The translations under genes and the position numbers were made by a program. The notes below the pieces were generated by a model. It ran no database searches and was not told where the DNA came from. It saw nothing but the letters and a program-made list of their open reading frames with translations. Positions 56,933-64,000 of a stretch of 64,000 bases of DNA are shown piece after piece. The DNA is taken from contig NZ_VFAH01000011.1 in assembly GCF_008929045.1 (NCBI RefSeq), positions 141,958 through 205,957 on the forward strand, given 5' to 3'. The stretch is from Noviherbaspirillum aerium (GTDB lineage Bacteria > Pseudomonadota > Gammaproteobacteria > Burkholderiales > Burkholderiaceae_D). Within the stretch, counting starts at the first letter, position 1, and each line of letters opens with the position of its first letter.

Positions 56933-58450
56933 TCAAGCGTTCTTGAACTGATCCCGCAGCATGTTCTTTTGCACCTTGCCCATGGCATTGCGGGGCAGGT
57001 CATGCACGAAGACTACGCGCTTGGGCACCTTGAAATTCGCGATCTTCGATTTCAGCTCATTGATGATGTCCAGTTCGGTCAGGGCATTATCGGTCCTGGT
57101 GACCACAACCGCCGTGACTGCCTCGCCGAAATCCGGATGCGGGATGCCGATGACCGCCGATTCCAACACGCCATCCATTTCATCAATGAAGGACTCCACT
57201 TCCTTCGGATAGACGTTGTAGCCGCCGGAAATGATCAGGTCCTTGCTGCGGCCGAGGATGCTGAGGTAGCCGCGCGCATCGAACTTTCCCACATCGCCGG
57301 TCTTGAAATAGCCATCGTCGGTGAATTCCTCCGCTGTCTTTTCCGGCATGCGCCAGTAGCCGCGAAAGACATTGGGGCCCTTGACCTGGATGTCGCCGAC
57401 CTCATCGGTGCCGCATGGCGTGCCATCGCCTTTGACAACGCGTACCGATACGCCCGGCAGGGGCAGGCCCACCGTGCCGCCGATGCGCTCGCCGTCATAA
57501 GGGTTCGATACCAGCATGGTGGTTTCGCTCATGCCATAGCGTTCCAGTATCGTGTGGCCGGTGCGCTCCCTGAACTGGTTGAAGGTATCCATCAGCAGGG
57601 GGGCGGAACCGGAGACGAAGAGCCGCATGCCGGCGCAGAGAGTCTTGTCGAAGGACGGTTCGGCCAGCAGGCGGACGTAATAGGTCGGCACGCCCATGAA
57701 CACGCTTGCGCGCGGCAGGCAGCGCAGCACTTCGGCGGAGTCGAAGCGCGGCAGGAAAATCATCTTGCTGCCGTTGAGCAGCGCACCGTGCGAAGCCACG
57801 AACAGTCCGTGCACATGGAATAGCGGCAGCGCATGCAGCAGTACATCGCCCGGCTGCCAGCGCCAGTACTCATGCAGGACCAGCGCGTTCGAGCTCAGGT
57901 TCTCGTGGCTGAGCATCGCACCCTTGCTGCGACCGGTCGTGCCCGAGGTATAGAGGATGGCGGCGAGGTCATCCGGCGCACTGTGCACGGTCTCGAAACT
58001 GTTCGACTGCAGCGCGGCGCGTACCAATAGCGATCCGGTGCGGTCCTCTCCCAGCGTGAAGACATGCTTCGTTCCGCTGGCAAAGGCGATCTGCGAGATC
58101 CAGCCGAAGTTCTGCGGCGAGCACACCACGACTTCGGGCTGGGCATTGTCGATGAAGTAAGCCATCTCCGCGGCACGGTAGGCGATGTTCAGCGGCAGGT
58201 AGACATAGCCGGCGCGTATCGTGGCGAGATACAGGATCAGCGCTTCGGGCGACTTTTCCACCTGGACGGCGACGCGCGCGCCTTTCTCCAGTTTCAGCCC
58301 CTTGAGCAGATTGGCCATCTTCGCGCTGGCGCGATCGATGTCGTTCCATGAGTAGTACAGGCCTTCATGCGTCTCGATGCAGCAGGCCGTGCGGTCTTCC
58401 GGAAAACGGCTCTCGAAAAGGGCGTACAGATTGGCGTTCATTGTTGTCAT
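56933..58450 (-). CDS. matB: Malonyl-CoA synthetase (MatB-like acyl-CoA ligase)
   Basis: 505 residues of the adenylate-forming family: AMP loop ILYTSGTTGRSKGAMLSH near 165, ERYGMSETTM near 300, YFKTGDVGKFDARGYLSILGR near 385, and the catalytic Lys in RNAMGKVQK near 490. The ERYGMSET form and length fit MatB, which activates malonate to malonyl-CoA. Other short acyl-CoA ligases are possible. The start overlaps the upstream hydratase stop. Confidence 0.82.
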   Translation of the reverse strand: MTTMNANLYALFESRFPEDRTACCIETHEGLYYSWNDIDRASAKMANLLKGLKLEKGARVAVQVEKSPEALILYLATIRAGYVYLPLNIAYRAAEMAYFIDNAQPEVVVCSPQNFGWISQIAFASGTKHVFTLGEDRTGSLLVRAALQSNSFETVHSAPDDLAAILYTSGTTGRSKGAMLSHENLSSNALVLHEYWRWQPGDVLLHALPLFHVHGLFVASHGALLNGSKMIFLPRFDSAEVLRCLPRASVFMGVPTYYVRLLAEPSFDKTLCAGMRLFVSGSAPLLMDTFNQFRERTGHTILERYGMSETTMLVSNPYDGERIGGTVGLPLPGVSVRVVKGDGTPCGTDEVGDIQVKGPNVFRGYWRMPEKTAEEFTDDGYFKTGDVGKFDARGYLSILGRSKDLIISGGYNVYPKEVESFIDEMDGVLESAVIGIPHPDFGEAVTAVVVTRTDNALTELDIINELKSKIANFKVPKRVVFVHDLPRNAMGKVQKNMLRDQFKNA

Positions 58451-59217
58451 TGTCCTTTGAATACGGGTTTGCGTTTTTCGAGAAAGCTTGCGATGCCTTC
58501 GCGGTAGTCCTGCGACTCAAGCAGGGCAAAAGCGGCCTGCATCTCCTGTTCGGTAAGCGGAACCGCCGATGACAGCCTGCGCGCCAGCATTTTGTTCATG
58601 CGCGCGGCGAGCGGCGCCCCCTGCGCAATGCGGCGCGCAGCTTCCATCGCGGCAGAGGGCACGTCATCGGCGATACGATTGATCAATCCCTTCTCCTGCG
58701 CTTCGACGGCGCCGAAGACACGTCCTTCCAGAAGGATTTCCAGGGTCGCCGCCTTGCCAATCAGATTCAGCAGGTGCTGCATTTCGCCCGGGGCGAGGGC
58801 GAAACCGAGGCGGTTGATGGGAATGCCGAAGCGTGACTGCGGCGATGCAATGCGCATATCGCAGGCCGAGGCGATCTCCAGCCCGCCGCCCACGCATACG
58901 CCCTCGATGGCGGCGATGGTGGGATGAGGGCATTCGGCGATCATCTGCAGTGCCTTGCCGATGAGTTCGGTATGGTATTCGACACCCTGTTCGAGGGTGC
59001 CGCGGCTGGCGGCAAATTCCTCGATGTCGGCGCCGGCGGCAAAATTCCCATCTTCGCCATGCACCACGACGCACCGCAGCGCATCATCCGCCGCCAGTTC
59101 GCCGAAGACCTCGCGTAGCCTTCTCCACATGCCAATGTCAACGGCATTGAGCTTGCCGGGGTTCGACAGGCAGACCTTGGCGACCTGTCCATCGCAGTTA
59201 ACATGAATGTCCGACAT
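58447..59217 (-). CDS. Enoyl-CoA hydratase/isomerase family protein
   Basis: 256 residues with crotonase motifs GNFAAGADIEEF near 57-68 and EGVCVGGGLEIASACD near 103-118, then FGIPINRLGFALAPGEM. Substrate unknown. It precedes and overlaps the malonyl-CoA synthetase gene by 4 bases. Confidence 0.88.
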   Translation of the reverse strand: MSDIHVNCDGQVAKVCLSNPGKLNAVDIGMWRRLREVFGELAADDALRCVVVHGEDGNFAAGADIEEFAASRGTLEQGVEYHTELIGKALQMIAECPHPTIAAIEGVCVGGGLEIASACDMRIASPQSRFGIPINRLGFALAPGEMQHLLNLIGKAATLEILLEGRVFGAVEAQEKGLINRIADDVPSAAMEAARRIAQGAPLAARMNKMLARRLSSAVPLTEQEMQAAFALLESQDYREGIASFLEKRKPVFKGQ

Positions 59218-59223
59218 GAGCGT

Positions 59224-60021
59224 TCAGGCGCGCTGCCTGCGATAAGTAATGATCAGGGCGATGATGCCGAATGCCACCATCGGCAATGACAGCATCTGGC
59301 CTGCGGAAATGGTCAGTCCGGCGAAATGGACTTCGTAATCGGGCGTGCGGAAATACTCGGTGAAAAACCGCGCCAGTCCATACAGGCCGACGAACAGCGC
59401 GCCGACCGCGAGCGGAGGCCGCTGCTTGCGGGCGTAGATCCACACGATGATGAACAGCAGCAGGCCATCGACCAGCGCCTGGTAGATCGGCGAGGGGTGG
59501 CGAGGGATGGTGTCGACGTTCGGCCAGATCATCGCCCAGGGCAGGGACGGATCGGCGGGACGGCCGGGGAGTTCGGCATTGATGAAGTTGCCGATGCGCC
59601 CCGCGGCATAACCGAGCGGCACCATCGGCGCGATGAAATCGTACACCGCGACAGTGCTGCGCCCGGTCTTGCGCGCCCACAGCGACATGGCCAGCAGCAC
59701 GCCGATGAAGCCGCCATGAAAGGACATGCCGCCCTTCCAGACGGCGAATATTTCCAGTGGATGCGCAAAGTAATACGCCGGCTGGTAAAACAGCACCTCG
59801 CCGAGCCGTCCGCCGATGATGACGCCGAGCACGCCGTAGAACAGCATGTCGTCAAGGTCTTCCGGTTTCCATCCGGCCGCTGCCATGTGCGGCTGGCGCG
59901 CCCGCATCCGTCCCAGTACCAGAAACTGCACGAACGCCACCAGATACATCAATCCATACCAATGGACCGACAAGGGTCCGATGGAAAAGGCAATCGGGTC
60001 GGGAAGCGGGTGTGTAAGCAT
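59224..60021 (-). CDS. lgt: Prolipoprotein diacylglyceryl transferase
   Basis: 265 residues with seven membrane helices and the Lgt signature [18 protein letters not shown], plus [12 protein letters not shown] and [12 protein letters not shown]. It transfers diacylglycerol to the lipobox cysteine of prelipoproteins at the inner membrane; the several lipoproteins in this window need it. Confidence 0.97.
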   Translation of the reverse strand: MLTHPLPDPIAFSIGPLSVHWYGLMYLVAFVQFLVLGRMRARQPHMAAAGWKPEDLDDMLFYGVLGVIIGGRLGEVLFYQPAYYFAHPLEIFAVWKGGMSFHGGFIGVLLAMSLWARKTGRSTVAVYDFIAPMVPLGYAAGRIGNFINAELPGRPADPSLPWAMIWPNVDTIPRHPSPIYQALVDGLLLFIIVWIYARKQRPPLAVGALFVGLYGLARFFTEYFRTPDYEVHFAGLTISAGQMLSLPMVAFGIIALIITYRRQRA

Positions 60022-60918
60022 CTATTTCTTTCTTCTTAGCAGTTCAAGGAAGGTCCGCAGCACCGGTGACCGGTTGTCGCGGCGCCAGGCAAGTCCGGTT
60101 TCTATGGAAACGGCTCCGTCTTCCAGCGGGCGGTATTCCACACCCGGCCGTTTCAGGTTCGACACGGATTGTGGCACAAGCGCAATACCCATGCCGGCCG
60201 ATACCAGGCCGACAATAGTTTGCATCTGGATGGCTTCCTGCCCGATGCGGGGTGTCAAGCCTACATCACGGAAACATCCCAGAATGGCATCGTAAAAGGC
60301 GGGGGCGATGCGCCGTGGAAAGATGATCAGGGGCATGTCCGCCACTTCTTCCAGGCGCGTTGTCCGCCGACCGCGCAGGGACTTGAGTCCTTGAGGCGCC
60401 GCAAGCACCAGCGGTTCGGATATGACCGCCAGATAATCCAGTTCGAGGCGGGCCTTGTCATGCAGCGGCGGTATCAGCAGGCCGGCATCGATGCGGCCGT
60501 GCATCAGGTCCTCCAGCTGCACGTCGGTAGTGGCTTCGCGCAGATCGATGTGGATCTGCGGATGACGCTCGCGGAACTCCCGCAGCAGGGGCGGCAGCAC
60601 GCTGTAGTCGGCCGTGGAAACGAAGGACAGGGACAGCATGCCGGATTCCCCGGATGCCGCGCGCCGGGCAAGATCGGGCAGGGCGGCCGCCTGCTGCAGG
60701 ATGCGCCGCGCTTCCGGCAGCAGCGCTTCGCCGGCGGGTGTCAGCGCAACGCTGCGCCGGGTGCGCTCGAACAGGAGGATACCGAGCGCCGCCTCCAGCG
60801 CCTGTATGGTCTGGGACAGCGGCGGCTGCGTCATGTGCAGGCGTGCGGCCGCGCGTCCGAAGTGGTTTTCCTCGGCCACGGCAACGAAATAGCGCAGCTG
60901 GCGCAGTTCGATATTCAT
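60022..60918 (-). CDS. LysR-family transcriptional regulator
   Basis: 298 residues from ATG 60918 (MNIELRQLRYFVAVAEENHF). An N-terminal winged HTH (GRAAARLHMTQPPLSQTIQALE) is followed by a periplasmic-binding-like effector domain of the BenM/CatM kind. It abuts lgt and is divergent from ilvD, with an LTTR-type inverted repeat just upstream of its own start. Control of ilvD is possible but unproven. Confidence 0.9.
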   Translation of the reverse strand: MNIELRQLRYFVAVAEENHFGRAAARLHMTQPPLSQTIQALEAALGILLFERTRRSVALTPAGEALLPEARRILQQAAALPDLARRAASGESGMLSLSFVSTADYSVLPPLLREFRERHPQIHIDLREATTDVQLEDLMHGRIDAGLLIPPLHDKARLELDYLAVISEPLVLAAPQGLKSLRGRRTTRLEEVADMPLIIFPRRIAPAFYDAILGCFRDVGLTPRIGQEAIQMQTIVGLVSAGMGIALVPQSVSNLKRPGVEYRPLEDGAVSIETGLAWRRDNRSPVLRTFLELLRRKK

Positions 60919-60923
60919 ATGCA

Positions 60924-60946
60924 ATTCATATCAGTGAGGAATGAAT
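60924..60946. promoter_or_regulatory. LysR-type operator (ATTCAT-N11-ATGAAT)
   Basis: A perfect 6-bp inverted repeat with an 11-base spacer, matching the T-N11-A rule. It sits between the divergent LysR gene and ilvD. Confidence 0.65.
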
Positions 60947-61042
60947 CATATATTTGACACCCGGCAATGGGCAAGGCACTCTTGCGGTCTTTGCTCCGGC
61001 TCCCGGCGAGCCGTTGCCCATTTTGCTTTATTGGAGACGAGC

Positions 61043-62917
61043 ATGCCTCAGTACCGTTCCCGCACCACCACCCACGGCCGCAACATGGCCGGTGCCCGCG
61101 CGCTCTGGCGCGCCACCGGCATGAAGGATGGCGATTTTGAAAAGCCGATCATCGCGGTAGTCAACTCCTTCACGCAGTTCGTGCCCGGCCACGTGCACCT
61201 GAAGGACCTGGGCCAGATGGTGGCGCGCGAAATCGAAGCGGCAGGCGGCGTCGCCAAGGAATTCAACACCATCGCGGTCGACGACGGCATCGCGATGGGC
61301 CACGGCGGCATGCTGTATTCGCTGCCGTCCCGCGAACTGATCGCCGATTCGGTCGAGTACATGGTCAATGCCCACTGCGCCGACGCGATGGTCTGCATTT
61401 CCAATTGCGACAAGATCACTCCCGGCATGCTGATGGCCGCCATGCGCCTGAACATTCCGGTGGTTTTCGTTTCCGGCGGGCCGATGGAAGCGGGCAAGGT
61501 GATCGAAGCCCTGCACGGCAAGCAGGAAGGCATGCAGAAAATCATCAAGGTCGACCTGATCGATGCCATGATCCAGGCCGGCGATCCCAAGATCTCCGAC
61601 GCCCAGGTCGCCAATATCGAACGCTCCGCGTGCCCGACCTGCGGTTCCTGCTCCGGTATGTTCACCGCCAATTCGATGAACTGCCTGACTGAAGCGCTGG
61701 GCCTTTCGCTGCCCGGCAACGGCACCATCGTCGCAACCCATGCCGACCGCAAGGAACTGTTCCTGAACGCGGGCCGCCTCGTCGTCGAACTGGCCAAGCG
61801 CTATTACGAACAGGACGATGCCTCGGTCCTGCCGCGCAACATCGCCACCAAGACCGCTTTCGAGAATGCGATGGCGCTCGACGTGTCGATGGGCGGTTCC
61901 ACCAACACCGTGCTGCACCTGCTGGCGGCCGCGCAGGAAGCCGGCGTGGACTTCACCATGGCCGACATCGACCGCATTTCGCGCAAGGTGCCCTGCCTGT
62001 GCAAGGTGGCGCCGGCAACGCAGGATTACCACATTGAAGACGTGCATCGCGCCGGCGGCATCGTCGGCATTCTCGGCGAGCTCGATCGGGCCGGCCTGCT
62101 CGACACGACGGTCCCGACGGTCCACAGCAAGACCATGGCGGAGTCGATTGCCAAGAACGACATCATGATCAACAAGGACGCCGCGGTGCAGAAGCGCTTC
62201 CTGGCCGCCCCGGGCGGCGTGCCGACCCAGGTCGCGTTTTCCCAGGACAAGCGTTTCGACAAGCTCGACGACGACCGCGCCCATGGCTGCATCCGCGACA
62301 AGGAACATGCGTATTCCAAGGATGGCGGCCTGGCCGTCCTGTACGGCAACCTGGCCGAGAAGGGCTGCATCGTCAAGACCGCGGGCGTCGATGAAAGCAT
62401 CCTCAAGTTCACCGGCAAGGCCCGCGTGTTCGAAAGCCAGGACGCCGCTGTCGAGGCAATCCTCGGCGACGTGGTCAAGGAAGGCGAAGTCGTGATCATT
62501 CGTTACGAAGGACCGAAGGGCGGCCCGGGCATGCAGGAAATGCTGTATCCGACGTCGTACATCAAGTCCAAGGGACTGGGCAAGAAGTGCGCGCTGTTCA
62601 CCGACGGCCGCTTCTCCGGCGGCTCGTCCGGCCTGGTGATCGGCCATGCCTCGCCGGAAGCGGCGGAGGGCGGCGCGATCGGCCTGGTCAATGACGGCGA
62701 CATGATCGAAATCGACATCCCTGAGCGCCGCATTCATCTCGCCATCAGCGATGCCGAACTGGCGCAGCGCCGCGCTGCGATGGAGGCCAAGGGTGACAAG
62801 GCATGGAAGCCGGAGAATCGGGAGCGCGTCGTGTCCCAGGCCTTGCAGGCCTATGCGGCGCTGGCAACTTCCGCCGACCGCGGCGCAGTGCGCGACCTGG
62901 CCCAGCTCAAGCGGTAA
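61043..62917 (+). CDS. ilvD: Dihydroxy-acid dehydratase
   Basis: 624 residues from [10 protein letters not shown], preceded by GGAGACG; an earlier in-frame ATG falls in the operator and is rejected. Iron-sulfur ligands lie in [13 protein letters not shown] and [30 protein letters not shown] near 530 is also conserved. It converts dihydroxy acids to 2-keto acids in valine, leucine and isoleucine synthesis. Confidence 0.97.
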   Translation: MPQYRSRTTTHGRNMAGARALWRATGMKDGDFEKPIIAVVNSFTQFVPGHVHLKDLGQMVAREIEAAGGVAKEFNTIAVDDGIAMGHGGMLYSLPSRELIADSVEYMVNAHCADAMVCISNCDKITPGMLMAAMRLNIPVVFVSGGPMEAGKVIEALHGKQEGMQKIIKVDLIDAMIQAGDPKISDAQVANIERSACPTCGSCSGMFTANSMNCLTEALGLSLPGNGTIVATHADRKELFLNAGRLVVELAKRYYEQDDASVLPRNIATKTAFENAMALDVSMGGSTNTVLHLLAAAQEAGVDFTMADIDRISRKVPCLCKVAPATQDYHIEDVHRAGGIVGILGELDRAGLLDTTVPTVHSKTMAESIAKNDIMINKDAAVQKRFLAAPGGVPTQVAFSQDKRFDKLDDDRAHGCIRDKEHAYSKDGGLAVLYGNLAEKGCIVKTAGVDESILKFTGKARVFESQDAAVEAILGDVVKEGEVVIIRYEGPKGGPGMQEMLYPTSYIKSKGLGKKCALFTDGRFSGGSSGLVIGHASPEAAEGGAIGLVNDGDMIEIDIPERRIHLAISDAELAQRRAAMEAKGDKAWKPENRERVVSQALQAYAALATSADRGAVRDLAQLKR

Positions 62918-62945
62918 TGACGCTCGTCAGGCAGACAGTGCAATG

Positions 62946-62970
62946 AAAGGGGCGCGAAAGCGCCCTTTTT
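62946..62970 (+). terminator. Terminator of ilvD
   Basis: GGGCGC, loop GAAA, GCGCCC, then five T. Confidence 0.85.
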
Positions 62971-63007
62971 CATGTGGTGGACGGCAGCTTATGACTTGGG
63001 ATTGGTA

Positions 63008-63226
63008 TTACTTCTTGAATGCCTTGCTGATACGCTCCTGGCGTGCCTTGTCCTGTTGCTTGTTCGCCTTGCGCTTGTCAAGACCCAGCATGCGCTCAAT
63101 GAACTCGAACCAGACGAAAGCAATCAGCAGCAGGCCTGCAATCCACCACCATGACAGCTCGGCGAATGGCCCGACTTCGAAATAGCGCAGAATGGACAAT
63201 GAAACAATGGCAATGATGATAGGCAT
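63008..63226 (-). CDS. Small Trp-rich membrane protein (TIGR04438 type)
   Basis: 72 residues with two hydrophobic segments, the second ELSWWWIAGLLLIAFVWFEF, then a highly basic tail rich in Lys, Arg and Gln. Size, tryptophans and tail fit the TIGR04438 family of betaproteobacteria. Function unknown. Confidence 0.82.
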   Translation of the reverse strand: MPIIIAIVSLSILRYFEVGPFAELSWWWIAGLLLIAFVWFEFIERMLGLDKRKANKQQDKARQERISKAFKK

Positions 63227-63395
63227 GGCAAATTCCTTTCCTGCAGGATATTGCTAAAGAATGTAACGGTCAATTGTCGGCGTCAACCCGTTCATCAAAT
63301 GCCACGTTTGCGTTGATATGCACTACATGATCTGCATTACATGATTTGAATTGAAACGCAGTAAAATGGTGCGGCTTTTTCAACTGGAGATATGA

Positions 63396-63704
63396 ATGAA
63401 AGCTTCTTTGTTGGTCTTGTTGGCGGCAGGTGCACTGGTGTCGAATGCGGCGTTGGCGAATGCGGATCTGGCGAAATCCAAGAATTGCATGGCATGCCAC
63501 GCTATCGGTAACAAGGTTGTCGGCCCGTCCTTCAAGGACGTCGCGGCGAAGTACGCCGGCCAGAAGGATGCCGAGGACAAGCTGGTCCAGAAAGTGATCA
63601 AGGGCGGTGCAGGCGTCTGGGGTGCAGTGCCGATGCCGGCAAACGCGCAGGTCAGCGAAGCGGAATCCCGTACGCTGGTGAAGTGGATCCTGTCGCAGAA
63701 ATAA
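63396..63704 (+). CDS. Class I c-type cytochrome (c551/c552-like)
   Basis: 102 residues: signal peptide at 1-22 (ending ALANAD), heme-binding CMACH in KSKNCMACHAIG, a GPSFKDVAAKYAG segment, and the axial Met in WGAVPMPANAQ. The mature 80-residue protein is a periplasmic one-heme electron carrier, probably to a terminal oxidase or peroxidase. Confidence 0.94.
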   Translation: MKASLLVLLAAGALVSNAALANADLAKSKNCMACHAIGNKVVGPSFKDVAAKYAGQKDAEDKLVQKVIKGGAGVWGAVPMPANAQVSEAESRTLVKWILSQK

Positions 63705-63728
63705 GCGCAGCCTTCCTTCATGCCGGAC

Positions 63729-63752
63729 AAGCGCCCTGAAGGGCGCTTTTTT
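63729..63752 (+). terminator. Terminator of the cytochrome gene
   Basis: AAGCGCCC, loop TGAA, GGGCGCTT and further T residues. Confidence 0.9.
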
Positions 63753-63821
63753 ATTGCCTCTTTTTGCCTTTTATTGCATCTTGCTTTCTGATTTGAATGC
63801 AGGTGCTGATACCGCAGACGC

Positions 63822-63850
63822 AAAAAAGCCCGGTCCAAAGACCGGGCTTT
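63822..63850 (-). terminator. Terminator of the downstream binding-protein gene
   Basis: On the minus strand, AAAGCCCGGTC, loop TTTG, GACCGGGCTTT, then a T-run. It follows the gene whose end is at 63874. Confidence 0.9.
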
Positions 63851-63873
63851 CGTCAAGCGACAAATCGTAAGAA

Positions 63874-64000
63874 TTACTTCACGACAGCCAGCTGTTCGCG
63901 CTTGCCACCCTTGTAGGTGTAGAGCGTGAGGGTGCCGTTCTTGATATCGCCGCGGTTGTCGAAGACGATATTGCCGGTCACGCCCTTGTAGTTGATCTTC
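63874..64000 (-). CDS. Branched-chain amino acid ABC transporter substrate-binding protein, C-terminal end (truncated by window)
   Basis: 42 codons run in from the right edge to TAA at 63876-63874. The tail GVTGNIVFDNRGDIKNGTLT followed by LYTYKGGKRE matches the C-terminus of Liv-type periplasmic binding proteins. Identity rests only on this segment. Confidence 0.75.
   Translation of the reverse strand, partial: KINYKGVTGNIVFDNRGDIKNGTLTLYTYKGGKREQLAVVK

Noticed and set aside
61028..62737. Open frame of about 570 codons antisense to ilvD
   Set aside because: Shadow of ilvD; no motif or ribosome site.

Overview
The window looks like chromosomal DNA of a betaproteobacterium in Burkholderiales, most likely Oxalobacteraceae (Herbaspirillum, Noviherbaspirillum or Herminiimonas-like). 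This rests on gene order and product families, not on a database search: thiL-pgpA-pncC, zapA-ssrS followed by an EVE protein and TauE, lgt-LysR-ilvD followed by a small Trp-rich protein, MaeB with a phosphotransacetylase domain, and high GC. Most of the window is ordinary core and housekeeping sequence with accessory genes scattered through it.

Layout. 1-5 kb: the end of rbgA, an enoyl-CoA hydratase-like gene, groEL-groES behind a sigma-32 promoter and a perfect CIRCE operator, and an ohr/ohrR peroxide module with a tandem OhrR operator. 5-11 kb: dacB, a lemA-TPM-TPM group, a DMT exporter, pyrF and a probable fluoroacetate dehalogenase. 11-15 kb: pncC, pgpA and thiL, split by a 140-bp element with terminal inverted repeats and a decayed 5-oxoprolinase gene. 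14-19 kb: a rubredoxin reductase, rubredoxin and rubrerythrin set, then maeB. 19-25 kb: a repeat lipoprotein, a class III cyclase with a PEGA domain, a 5'-nucleotidase, tRNA-Leu, an APC permease and a DUF3072 gene below a LexA-type box.

25-38 kb: a 47-residue prepilin-like micro-protein, a complete tripartite RND efflux operon, a MATE exporter overlapping a GT39-type membrane glycosyltransferase, rpmE (type B), a Tlde1-type toxin overlapping a probable periplasmic immunity gene, rho and trxA. 38-54 kb: addB-addA, a lower-GC orphan gene, and a wspF-E-D-C-B-A chemosensory operon with no wspR in the window. 54-64 kb: tRNA-Ala, a zapB-like gene, zapA, 6S RNA, EVE protein, TauE permease, malonyl-CoA synthetase with an enoyl-CoA hydratase, lgt, a LysR regulator divergent from ilvD, a Trp-rich small protein, a c-type cytochrome, and the end of a branched-chain amino acid binding protein.

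I found no CRISPR array, prophage or intact insertion sequence. The least explained pieces are the orphan gene at 44776-46377, the toxin/immunity pair at 35314-36224, the inverted-repeat element at 11726-11865, the micro-protein at 25331-25474 and the LexA-type box at 25033-25048. All family calls come from reading motifs and gene context by eye; none was tested by a search.
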